In this document: positions 17,894 to 25,869 of the stretch, piece by piece
How the letters are laid out: every line of letters starts with the position of its first letter
How positions within the stretch are numbered: the first letter of the stretch is position 1
From: Psychroflexus sediminis
Lineage (GTDB): Bacteria; Bacteroidota; Bacteroidia; Flavobacteriales; Flavobacteriaceae
Assembly (NCBI RefSeq): GCF_900099815.1
Contig: NZ_FNCW01000005.1
Location: 1 to 64,000 of the forward strand
Direction of reading: 5' to 3'
Length of the DNA: 64,000 nt
Notes under the pieces: model-generated
What the model was told of the DNA's origin: nothing
The model's input: only the letters and a program-made list of their open reading frames with translations
The model's database searches: none
Translations under genes and position numbers: made by a program

Positions 17894-17935
17894 ATCGGAC
17901 TGGGCGTTTTGAGTCTGCCCAAATCGAAATCCGAT
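17894..17935. repeat. Imperfect stem-loop between cydB and the metal uptake group
   Basis: Within the 277-base gap 17701-17977, ATCGGA (17894-17899) pairs with TCCGAT (17930-17935) and TGGGC (17901-17905) pairs with GCCCA (17917-17921). No T run follows on the cydB strand, so a terminator function is uncertain. I see nothing else in the gap except AT-rich sequence expected to hold the promoter for the DUF4856 gene. Confidence 0.4.
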
Positions 17936-17977
17936 TAAAAGTGAAGTCCCTCTAAGAATAATTAACTGTTTGAAATC

Positions 17978-19015
17978 CTAATACGATTCAACATCAGATT
18001 TCACCTTACCCCAGAATGTTCTATACACCACATAGCTGTATAAAAGCACTAACGGACCGCCTACAGCGACGAAGCCCATCATGATTTTTAAGGTCTTGGT
18101 AGAAGCCGCTGCATTATAAATAGTAATGCTGTTGTCTTGAATAGAATTTGATAAAAGCAGACGGGGATATAGTTCAAACGCCACAATAACAAGCAGTAAG
18201 GCTATGGTTAAACTTGTAAAGATGAAGGCCCAGCCATATTGCTTTTTACTTGCTAATCGGGGCACGTTGGCGATGCTGAGAAATACGAGAAAAGGGACGG
18301 CAAACAGGATTTTGTTTTCTTCAAAAACGGTGAGCAAATGTTCAACTTGGAAAAAACCGTAGGTTGTTGTTACGATATAGGACAGGATGAAAAATGCCAT
18401 GCCTATCTTTAAAAATCCCTGAATCCTGTTATAAAGCTTACCTTCTGTCTTTAATAAAAGGTAGATGGCACCGTGCATCATAAAAAGGGCAAGACTGGTA
18501 ACTCCCACTAAGATGGAAAAGGGATTTAAAAATTCAAAAAAACCTCTGCCTACGTATTCGTAATTTTCGTCCAGTGGCATTCCGTTCAAAATATTACCAA
18601 GTACAACTCCTAATAATACAGCCAGCATAATACTGGATATGGAATAACCCCAGTCCCACATTTTTCTCCACCAGGGCATGTCTTCCATATTTCTGAATTT
18701 GATAGAGATTCCCCTAAAAATGATGAACAAAAGAAAAAGAATAAAGGGCGTGTACATGGCAGAAAACAAAGTACCGTAGAAAACCGGAAATCCGGCAAAC
18801 AAGGTTCCGCCTCCTATGACCAGCCAGACTTCGTTACCATGCCAGGTAGGGTCTATTGCCTTAAGAGCGGTTTCCCTGCTGCTATCTTTCCTGAAAAACA
18901 TATGCCAAGCACCAGCTCCAAAATCGAAGCCATCCAGGATAGCATAGCCAGAAAAAAGCCCGCCGACGACGAGAAACCACCATGTTGGATAATCTAAACC
19001 TAAAAAAGTTTCCAT
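17978..19015 (-). CDS. cydB: Cytochrome bd ubiquinol oxidase subunit II
   Basis: A 345-residue membrane subunit of the high-affinity quinol oxidase. Motifs are GYAILDGFDFGAGAWH (about residues 23-38) and TWHGNEVWLVIGGGTLFAGFP, and the length fits the family. In the E. coli enzyme the second motif reads WDGNEVWL, so the Asp is His here, which may be normal for this phylum. It follows cydA by five bases. A high-affinity bd oxidase fits the low-oxygen and sulfide theme of the region. Confidence 0.95.
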   Translation of the reverse strand: METFLGLDYPTWWFLVVGGLFSGYAILDGFDFGAGAWHMFFRKDSSRETALKAIDPTWHGNEVWLVIGGGTLFAGFPVFYGTLFSAMYTPFILFLLFIIFRGISIKFRNMEDMPWWRKMWDWGYSISSIMLAVLLGVVLGNILNGMPLDENYEYVGRGFFEFLNPFSILVGVTSLALFMMHGAIYLLLKTEGKLYNRIQGFLKIGMAFFILSYIVTTTYGFFQVEHLLTVFEENKILFAVPFLVFLSIANVPRLASKKQYGWAFIFTSLTIALLLVIVAFELYPRLLLSNSIQDNSITIYNAAASTKTLKIMMGFVAVGGPLVLLYSYVVYRTFWGKVKSDVESY

Positions 19016-19020
19016 ATGTT

Positions 19021-20400
19021 TTATTTTTTTGAGACCACTTCTGCGATTTCTTCATTTAAACTTCCCTGATCAAAATCGATGTCGCTAGATGGGCCACTTT
19101 GTATTTTCTTATTCATCAAATAAACAAACAAAAGAAAAAGAATAAAATAGACGATAAAAAACAAGATGAGAGAGAATAAAACCTGATTGGCCTGTACGCT
19201 TTTGGACAGGGCATCTGAGGTTCTTAGCAATCCATACACCACCCAGGGCTGCCTTCCTAATTCTGCGGTAAACCAGCCAAACTGATTGGCCAGCTGCGGA
19301 AGTAAAGCCGTAAAGACAAACGTCCATAACAGCCATTTTTTCTCAAAGAGTTTACCTCTTTTCCATTGCCATAAAGCAAATAAACTCAAAGCAATCAAGA
19401 ACATGCCAATAGCTACCATGAGGTGATATAACTGAAAAATGGCATTGACCTGAGAAGGTTGGTCTTCTTCGGGAAATGCATTCAATCCTGTAACTGGAGT
19501 TTCAAAATCCTGATCCAGCATAAAGGACAAACCACCGGGAATCTTAAGACCTGTGGTTTCTTTATTTTCTTTATTTACCCAACCCAGCAGGTATAAGTCT
19601 GCAGGCGCTTCTGCCTCAAAGTGACCTTCCATGGCGGCTAACTTGGCCGGCTGATTTTCTGAAACACCCTCTGCGGAACTATGACCTGTAAACAATTGCG
19701 CCAAAGAACAAACAGCAGCAACAATAAGAGTAATTTTAAAGGCTTTTTTAGATAACACCACGTAACGCCCTCTCAAAATATAATAGGCATGTACACTTAA
19801 AATCAAGAATGTCCCGGCTAAAAAAGCACCCAGCCAGACGTGAGTTAAACGGTCTACAGATGAGGGATTAAACACCATAGCCCAAAAATCAACAATTTCT
19901 GCTCTGGCCTGCATTCCCTCCCCTACAATATGATAACCTGCAGGAGTTTGCTGCCACGAGTTAGCCACGACTATCCAAACTGCAGAAAACATAGAGCCTA
20001 GAAAAACAGCCCAAGTCGCTACCAAATGCACCCATGGTTTTACGCGATTCCACCCAAATAAAAGGATTCCCAGTGCACTACTCTCAAGGGCAAAGGCGAA
20101 GATACCTTCAGCTGCAAGTGCACTTCCAAATATATCACCAACATAACGGGAATAAGTTGCCCAGTTGGTTCCAAACTCAAACTCCATCACAATACCGGTG
20201 ACCACCCCAATACCAAACGTAATGGCAAAAATTTTGGTCCAAAATTTGGCTAATACTTCGTATTCTTTCTTTTTGGTTCGTAAGTACATACTTTCGAACA
20301 CAACCATAATAAGACCTAAACCAATACTAAGGGGCGGATAGATATAGTGAAACGCTACGGTGAAGGCAAACTGTATTCTGGAGAGAATTTCAACATCCAT
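19021..20400 (-). CDS. cydA: Cytochrome bd ubiquinol oxidase subunit I
   Basis: A 459-residue haem b/d subunit. It has the haem b595 ligand His18 in FTVAFHYIYPPLSIGLG, ENQPAKLAAMEGH, YHLMVAIG with the probable haem b558 Met, and GRQPWVVYGLLRTSDALS. The Q-loop is of the short type. I choose the ATG at 20400 over 20409, because the sequence MDVEILSRIQFAF is the usual N-terminus and the promoter -7 element ends at 20417. The operator GTAACATAAGTAGC (minus strand) lies 23 bases before that -7 element. Confidence 0.95.
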   Translation of the reverse strand: MDVEILSRIQFAFTVAFHYIYPPLSIGLGLIMVVFESMYLRTKKKEYEVLAKFWTKIFAITFGIGVVTGIVMEFEFGTNWATYSRYVGDIFGSALAAEGIFAFALESSALGILLFGWNRVKPWVHLVATWAVFLGSMFSAVWIVVANSWQQTPAGYHIVGEGMQARAEIVDFWAMVFNPSSVDRLTHVWLGAFLAGTFLILSVHAYYILRGRYVVLSKKAFKITLIVAAVCSLAQLFTGHSSAEGVSENQPAKLAAMEGHFEAEAPADLYLLGWVNKENKETTGLKIPGGLSFMLDQDFETPVTGLNAFPEEDQPSQVNAIFQLYHLMVAIGMFLIALSLFALWQWKRGKLFEKKWLLWTFVFTALLPQLANQFGWFTAELGRQPWVVYGLLRTSDALSKSVQANQVLFSLILFFIVYFILFLLFVYLMNKKIQSGPSSDIDFDQGSLNEEIAEVVSKK

Positions 20401-20416
20401 AATCAACAATTTTTTA

Positions 20417-20461
20417 CAAAAATAAAAGATAGTCGTTAGATAAGTTAGCTACTTATGTTAC
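20417..20461 (-). promoter_or_regulatory. GTAAC-type operator and -7 element before cydA
   Basis: On the minus strand GTAACATAAGTAGC (20461-20448) is followed after 23 bases by TATTTTTG (20424-20417), a perfect TAnnTTTG -7 element; the cydA ATG is at 20400. The operator is a variant of GTAAC-N4-GTTAC seen before sqr and the TSUP gene. Confidence 0.75.
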
Positions 20462-20509
20462 TTAATATAAAAATGAAGGATATCAAACCTGACTTAAGAG
20501 TAAAATTAA

Positions 20510-20553
20510 GTAACAATTGTAGCAAATCTAAAAGGGTATATCCTTTATTTTTG
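20510..20553 (+). promoter_or_regulatory. GTAAC-type operator and -7 element before the Cys-protein/OprC-like genes
   Basis: GTAACAATTGTAGC (20510-20523) is followed after exactly 22 bases by TATTTTTG (20546-20553), a perfect -7 element. The site is an inverted partner of the cydA site 49 bases away, so the divergent pair is probably co-regulated. The expected transcription start coincides with the GTG start codon at 20558. Confidence 0.75.
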
Positions 20554-20557
20554 CACT

Positions 20558-20941
20558 GTGAAATCAATCAAACTCCCTATATCGGTTGCACTTAGCCTAA
20601 CTGTGTTTCTATTCACGATTAAGTCGGCGTTCTGGCTATCTTATTATATAGTGTTCACCGATAACTTTATAGAAAACTACTGTGAAAACACAGACAAGCC
20701 AGAACTGGAGTGTGATGGTAAATGCTTTCTGAGTGACGTCCTCGACAAAAAAGAAACGGAAACTCCAAAAAATGCTTCTATTTATCTGGAAAGTAAACTT
20801 ATTTTCACAACTGTTCTTTTTGAAACCGATATAGTTTTAGATTCCTTTATTCTACAAAAACCACACACCTTTTTCTATACTTCATTATATAAATTTCATT
20901 ATTTACAGAGCAGCTTCAAGCCCCCTGCAATTGTTGTTTAA
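20558..20941 (+). CDS. Small membrane-anchored Cys-rich protein before TonB receptor
   Basis: A 127-residue protein with one N-terminal membrane helix (about residues 8-32) and a periplasmic part that holds three cysteines as YCEN...ECDGKC (residues about 48-61). Small proteins with a YCxN...CxGKC pattern occur next to metal TonB receptors in Bacteroidota; that is from memory. Metal handling, perhaps copper, is inferred. The start is GTG: no in-frame ATG exists before the membrane helix. The -7 element ends only five bases before it, so the mRNA may be leaderless. The TonB receptor follows after 48 bases. Confidence 0.7.
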   Translation: MKSIKLPISVALSLTVFLFTIKSAFWLSYYIVFTDNFIENYCENTDKPELECDGKCFLSDVLDKKETETPKNASIYLESKLIFTTVLFETDIVLDSFILQKPHTFFYTSLYKFHYLQSSFKPPAIVV

Positions 20942-20989
20942 CATCATACTTTATTTAAAACACAATAGTTAAACATCAAATGCTTAAAT

Positions 20990-23287
20990 ATGAAATTAAT
21001 ACTAAGTGCCATTTGTTTTGTAGCTGGTTTTGTCATGCTCAATGCTCAAACCAAGACCATAGAAGTAAAAGACGCACAAACCAAAGAAATCCTGGGCGGA
21101 GTATACGCCATTAATCAAAACGACGAAGAAGATTACCGCATCACTGAAAATAAAACTCTCAAACTGGAAATCGGTGAAACCTACCTTATAAGTTATATGG
21201 GGTATGCCTCTGAACGTCTGAAAATTAATAGCTCATCTCCTGAAGTTATTTTTCTCAAAGCTCAAAATACAGAACTGCCAGAAGTTCTGGTCTCAGGAAA
21301 AATATTCCAGGATCCGGTGATGAATATCACCACACCAGACTTAACAGAAAGCGTCAGTCAGCCCAAAAATGTAGCCGATCTCTTTCGGGATATTAATGGG
21401 TTTGGACTCATCAAGCGAGGAAATTACGCTATAGATCCGTCTTTCAGAGCTTCTCACTATGAGCAGTTAAACATTCAGTACGATGGCGGAACCAAAGTGA
21501 TGCATGCCTGTCCTAACAGAATGGATCCAATCACGACTCATGTCATGCCTGAAGATATTGCTAAGATTGAGGTTGTACGAGGCCCATACACCATGAGGTA
21601 TGGTGCCACTTTTGGCGGATTGATCAATATGGTTTCCAAGCGTCCGGAGATTGGAAAATATGGCTTTTCTGGAAATGCATCTTCAGGTTTTGAGTCCAAT
21701 GGCGGCTCTCAAGTCCAAATGCTTCGCCTCCAATATGCTGAGGAAAAATTGGATGTGGTTGGTATGTATGGATACCGAGATTTTGGCAATTACGAAGATG
21801 GTGCTGGCCGAGAAATACCCTCTTCCTTTAGAAGCATAGATTACAACCTGCGAATGGGCTATAACTTTAGTAGTTTAGAACGCCTTCAGCTACATTGGAG
21901 ACAATCCTTTGGGAGAGATGTGCTTCACGCTTCCTTACCTATGGATTCAGACTACGATGATTCTTCCATGCTGTCTTTAGATTATTTCAAAAAAAGACCA
22001 GGTAAAACCCTGCGAAACATCCAGGCTAAAGCCTACTATTCTTACGTAGACCACCTAATGAGCAATAGTAGACGAGGTAACTTCAATACAGTGGAAGCCG
22101 TTTCTCCTGTCGAAGCAACCACAGCTGGAGGTCGTTTTGAACTGGAATGGAAGCTGGATGAGTTCTGGACGCTGTTTACCGGAACCGACGCTCTGCTTAT
22201 CAGCAGAGATGGAGTACGGAATCGCTTGGTCAAACAAAATCCTATGGGAATGCCTCTAGATCCTCCCGTTGCCTTTATCGACAAAATCTGGCAGAATTCC
22301 TTTATTAATGATTATGGATTATTTGCAGAGTCACGTTACAAACTCAATTCCTCGACAGTCCTTAATGCTGGTGTGCGTTATGATTTGGTCCATTCAGATA
22401 TTCAGGATCCTGCATCAGATTTTCAGGCTTACTATCCAGGTTTAGAAAACCGAACAGAACATAATTTTAGCGCTACTGTTTCACTTAAAAAACTACTGAA
22501 TGCGGATAATCAACTGGAGTTTGCTTTTGGTCGTGGCGTGCGTTCTGCTAACATGATAGAACGGTTCATCAATCACTTTCAGGTGGGCCAAGATCCGTTT
22601 GAATACATCGGTAATCCCGATCTGGATGCTGAGGTGAATAACCAATTTGAAGTTGCTTACACAGGTAAGAAAATACTTGATGGCGCCATTAACAGACTAG
22701 ACTGGGGCGCTTCCGTATATTTTTCTCACTTCGAGAATTATATCGTTGCCATTATAGATCCTACCAAAACCAGAAAGTTTATGCCCAATCAGGAACCATT
22801 AAACCCAAAGGTCTTCAGAAATCTGGAGGATGCTTATAAAACTGGCTTTGAAGCGAACTTTGGAATAGATTTCTTCAACAACTTTCAATTTGATGCCGAA
22901 GTTGCCTATGTCTACGCGAGAAACGAAGACCTCAGCGAATCTCTCCCACTCACTCCTCCATTGCGCAGCAAATTCAGCTTGCAATACAATAAAAACAAAT
23001 TCTGGGCTGCCACCGACCTAAGAGTCGTAAGTCAGCAAGATGAACTGGCTACATCCTTTGGAGAAAATCTGGCAACACCAGGTTACGAACTGGTAGATTT
23101 TCGACTGGGTTATGAGTTGACTCCAGGTCTAAACTTAGGAGCTGCAGTGCTAAATGCATTTGACGAGCAGTATTATGACCATTTGAATTTCGCTTTTAGA
23201 AATCAGGCCAACGCCAATTTAAGCGGCATGGAACGCCTCACCGATCCAGGGCAGAATTTTACTCTCTTTGTGAAGTATGCGTTTTAA
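20990..23287 (+). CDS. TonB-dependent receptor, OprC/NosA-like copper type
   Basis: A 765-residue outer-membrane receptor with a signal peptide (about 1-19), a short carboxypeptidase-like domain (about 20-90), a plug (about 105-225) and a beta-barrel ending in LFVKYAF. The plug holds HACPNRMDP, which gives a CxxxM motif (Cys174, Met178), followed by an HxM (His184, Met186). Pseudomonas OprC binds copper with a CxxxM plus HxM set, although there the HxM lies farther along in the barrel, and NosA is its relative linked to NosZ copper supply. Copper import is therefore likely, not proven. The gene is downstream of the Cys-rich membrane protein, under a GTAAC-type operator. Confidence 0.75.
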   Translation: MKLILSAICFVAGFVMLNAQTKTIEVKDAQTKEILGGVYAINQNDEEDYRITENKTLKLEIGETYLISYMGYASERLKINSSSPEVIFLKAQNTELPEVLVSGKIFQDPVMNITTPDLTESVSQPKNVADLFRDINGFGLIKRGNYAIDPSFRASHYEQLNIQYDGGTKVMHACPNRMDPITTHVMPEDIAKIEVVRGPYTMRYGATFGGLINMVSKRPEIGKYGFSGNASSGFESNGGSQVQMLRLQYAEEKLDVVGMYGYRDFGNYEDGAGREIPSSFRSIDYNLRMGYNFSSLERLQLHWRQSFGRDVLHASLPMDSDYDDSSMLSLDYFKKRPGKTLRNIQAKAYYSYVDHLMSNSRRGNFNTVEAVSPVEATTAGGRFELEWKLDEFWTLFTGTDALLISRDGVRNRLVKQNPMGMPLDPPVAFIDKIWQNSFINDYGLFAESRYKLNSSTVLNAGVRYDLVHSDIQDPASDFQAYYPGLENRTEHNFSATVSLKKLLNADNQLEFAFGRGVRSANMIERFINHFQVGQDPFEYIGNPDLDAEVNNQFEVAYTGKKILDGAINRLDWGASVYFSHFENYIVAIIDPTKTRKFMPNQEPLNPKVFRNLEDAYKTGFEANFGIDFFNNFQFDAEVAYVYARNEDLSESLPLTPPLRSKFSLQYNKNKFWAATDLRVVSQQDELATSFGENLATPGYELVDFRLGYELTPGLNLGAAVLNAFDEQYYDHLNFAFRNQANANLSGMERLTDPGQNFTLFVKYAF

Positions 23288-23325
23288 TCAATTCTGACGG
23301 TGTTTTTACACGCTGTCTGTTACTA

Positions 23326-23368
23326 GTTCGTCCCCTCCCTAAAGTATTGGGGAGGGAACGAACTTTTC
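23326..23368 (+). terminator. Terminator after the OprC-like receptor
   Basis: GTTCGTCCCCTCCC (23326-23339) pairs with 23349-23363 with one bulged A, over a nine-base loop, and is followed by TTTT. A related sequence (CCCCAAAGTATTGGAG) lies at 29137 after the RND gene, so this may be a dispersed flavobacterial terminator-like repeat. Confidence 0.7.
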
Positions 23369-23475
23369 ACTTCCTTCCTGAACGCAATAACAACAAGAAC
23401 TATTTTGAATAGAACATTTGTTACATTCGATTTGTCTCTGAATCTATAATTTTGTAATTTAAAATTCAAAAGAAA

Positions 23476-24804
23476 ATGAATACACAATTAAAATTAATTA
23501 CTGTTATAGTTTTTCTTTTCAGCCTAGGGCAAATGCAAGCTCAGGAAAACATAGAATTGACTTTGGAAGAACTGAAAAATCAAGTTCTTCAAGACAACCG
23601 ATCGCTTAAGGTTAACGAGAGTAAATTCAGAAAGCTCAGAGCCCAATACAGACAAAGCAATGCTGCATTTTTACCTCAGCTTAATGTCTCTCATAATTTT
23701 TACAGAACCAATAATCCTGTACAGGCTTTTGGGACACTATTAAACCAGGGGATTTTCACAGAACAGGATTTTCAGATTGATAATCTGAACAATCCAAGCG
23801 CTATAACGAACTTCACTACTGCTTTAAGCATAGAACAACCTTTGATCAATATAGATAAATGGAAACAACGTTCCGCACTCAATGCCCGGAAAAAAGCTCA
23901 GGAACTTCAGAATACATTTGAGAAAAAAGCACTTTTGGTAGAAGTTGAAAAACTGTATATGCAGCTTCAACTTGCTTACAAAGGCGTGGAAGTCCTTGAG
24001 CAGACCAGAGAAATTGCCAGGCAGAATTATGAAGATATACAGAACTTTTATGATGAAGGTTTACTGGTGATGCCCGATGTTTTGAATGCAGAAGTCAGAC
24101 TGAATGAGGTGGAAAAGGAATATATTTCGGCATCCAATCAGCTTAGAACTCTTTCAGATTACCTCCTTTTCCTGATGAATAAAGATGCCAATGCTATTGT
24201 AAAACCAGGTTCCAAACTCGAACTCAAGGTAGTTGCCCTGAAAGACCAAAATCAGCTTGAAACCAGAGAGGATGTTTTGGCAGTCGATTTGCAAACCGAA
24301 GCACAACAAAAAATGCACACAGCTTCAAAGCTGTCCTTTCTTCCAAGGCTCAATGCATTTGGCAACGTGCAGTGGTTTTCTGATGAAGTCTTTACTACAG
24401 ACTCCAGAAATTTCTTTGTGGGGGCTTCTCTTAACTGGACTGTTTTTGAAGGCGGGAAGAAAATCGCCAAACTGCAGGAAGAAACAGCCAGTCTGGACCA
24501 GGCCCAGCTGGAAGCTTCGATGTATGCTTCTCAATCTAGTCTGGAACTTGAAAAGGCTAAACGACAATTTCGAGAAGCCGAACAGAAACTCAACAGAAAC
24601 AGACTTTCCCTGGAACAGGCCGAAAAAGCTTATAAAATCAGAAAAGACAGATTTGAAGAAGGCTTAGAACGGACTACAGACCTGCTTCAGGCAGAACAAC
24701 AGCAATCTGCCATGAGACTTGCATACAACCAATCCATTTTTGAATTCAATTACGCACAGTTATATGTTCAATTTTTAGCAAACAACTACTCTTATGAGAA
24801 CTAA
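23476..24804 (+). CDS. TolC-family outer-membrane efflux protein
   Basis: A 442-residue OEP-type channel with a signal peptide ending near residue 22 (MQAQEN), two long coiled-coil halves (LTLEELKNQVLQDN..., then a second copy from about residue 240) and short beta segments with GASLNWTVFEGGKK. It is the outer-membrane exit for the RND pump encoded by the next two genes. A -7-like TAATTTTG at 23447-23454 precedes the ATG. The end overlaps the adaptor gene by 11 bases. Confidence 0.92.
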   Translation: MNTQLKLITVIVFLFSLGQMQAQENIELTLEELKNQVLQDNRSLKVNESKFRKLRAQYRQSNAAFLPQLNVSHNFYRTNNPVQAFGTLLNQGIFTEQDFQIDNLNNPSAITNFTTALSIEQPLINIDKWKQRSALNARKKAQELQNTFEKKALLVEVEKLYMQLQLAYKGVEVLEQTREIARQNYEDIQNFYDEGLLVMPDVLNAEVRLNEVEKEYISASNQLRTLSDYLLFLMNKDANAIVKPGSKLELKVVALKDQNQLETREDVLAVDLQTEAQQKMHTASKLSFLPRLNAFGNVQWFSDEVFTTDSRNFFVGASLNWTVFEGGKKIAKLQEETASLDQAQLEASMYASQSSLELEKAKRQFREAEQKLNRNRLSLEQAEKAYKIRKDRFEEGLERTTDLLQAEQQQSAMRLAYNQSIFEFNYAQLYVQFLANNYSYEN

Positions 24805-25864
24805 ATTACCACCTATAGTTTTAATCGTACTGCTTTCGCTAGGCCTGGCCAGTTGTGGAGAAGAAAGTCAAAGCGAAAACACCAAAGCCCAGGCTGTCAA
24901 CGTTGAAGTTCAGGATCCTGTAAGCAGTTTACCTCAGCGTTTGAGGCATAAGGGAAAGATTCGTGCTTCAAAATCAGTAAATATCCAGTCAAGAGCTTCC
25001 AGCTATGTTGAAAAAATTCTGGTAGAGGTTGGAGATGAAGTCAGAGAAAATCAATTGCTTGTTAAGCTGAACAGCGATGACCTCGAATCAAAACAAGCTC
25101 AGGTTTCAGCTCAACTTGACGAAGTAAAAGCAAGCCTGGAAATTGCAGAAAAAGACTACGAACGCTATAAAAACTTGAGAGCGAAAAATAGCGTTTCAGA
25201 AAAAGAGCTAGAGTCTATCCGGTTGAAATATAATTCTGTAAAAAGCCAGAAATCAGCTGCAGAAAACCAGCTAAAAGAAGTGGAATCCGAATTAAAATAC
25301 TTTAATATCAAAGCGCCTTTTGACGGAGTGATCACCTCAAAATTGGCTCAGCAAGGAGATTTAGCTAATCCGCAATCCCCAATACTACAGATGGAGGCCG
25401 ACACTGCTTTTGAGTTTCATTTTTCAGTATCGGAACGGGCGATATTGGCTATAAGAAAAGGTCAGCTTGCCAAAGTGGTTCTCTCTAACGATGGACAGGA
25501 ACTCGATGCTCAGATTTCAGAAATAAGTTCGTCTTCCCTCAACTCCGGCGGACAGTATAAAGTAAAAGCAACACTCTTTAATGAGAATAGTATTGAGTTG
25601 CTTTCCGGCCAGCAAGCAGAAATTCAACTGGTCACAGAGGTGATGGACAAAGGCATTTTCATTCCTAAATCTGCACTCATGAGACGCGGAAGCCTTCAAG
25701 GTCTATTCGTGGTAAGTCCAGAGAATAAAGCCATGCTTAGGTGGGTAGAAGTGGGTGCAGATTACGATGACTATATCGAGATTTTATCTGGACTTAGCGA
25801 AGCTGAATCTGTCGTGATTTCTGCAGATTCCAAGCTATATAATGGTATAAACGTAAACCTCTAG
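24794..25864 (+). CDS. RND periplasmic adaptor (membrane fusion protein)
   Basis: A 356-residue lipoprotein of the HlyD/AcrA type. Its lipobox is LASC (Cys21). It then has the lipoyl half motifs (IRASKSVNIQSRASSYVEKI and IKAPFDGVITSKLAQQGDLANP), an alpha-hairpin between them (about 95-165) and beta-barrel and membrane-proximal domains. It links the TolC-like channel to the RND permease. The start overlaps the channel gene by 11 bases and the permease follows five bases after the stop. Confidence 0.93.
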   Translation: MRTKLPPIVLIVLLSLGLASCGEESQSENTKAQAVNVEVQDPVSSLPQRLRHKGKIRASKSVNIQSRASSYVEKILVEVGDEVRENQLLVKLNSDDLESKQAQVSAQLDEVKASLEIAEKDYERYKNLRAKNSVSEKELESIRLKYNSVKSQKSAAENQLKEVESELKYFNIKAPFDGVITSKLAQQGDLANPQSPILQMEADTAFEFHFSVSERAILAIRKGQLAKVVLSNDGQELDAQISEISSSSLNSGGQYKVKATLFNENSIELLSGQQAEIQLVTEVMDKGIFIPKSALMRRGSLQGLFVVSPENKAMLRWVEVGADYDDYIEILSGLSEAESVVISADSKLYNGINVNL

Positions 25865-25869
25865 GTCTT

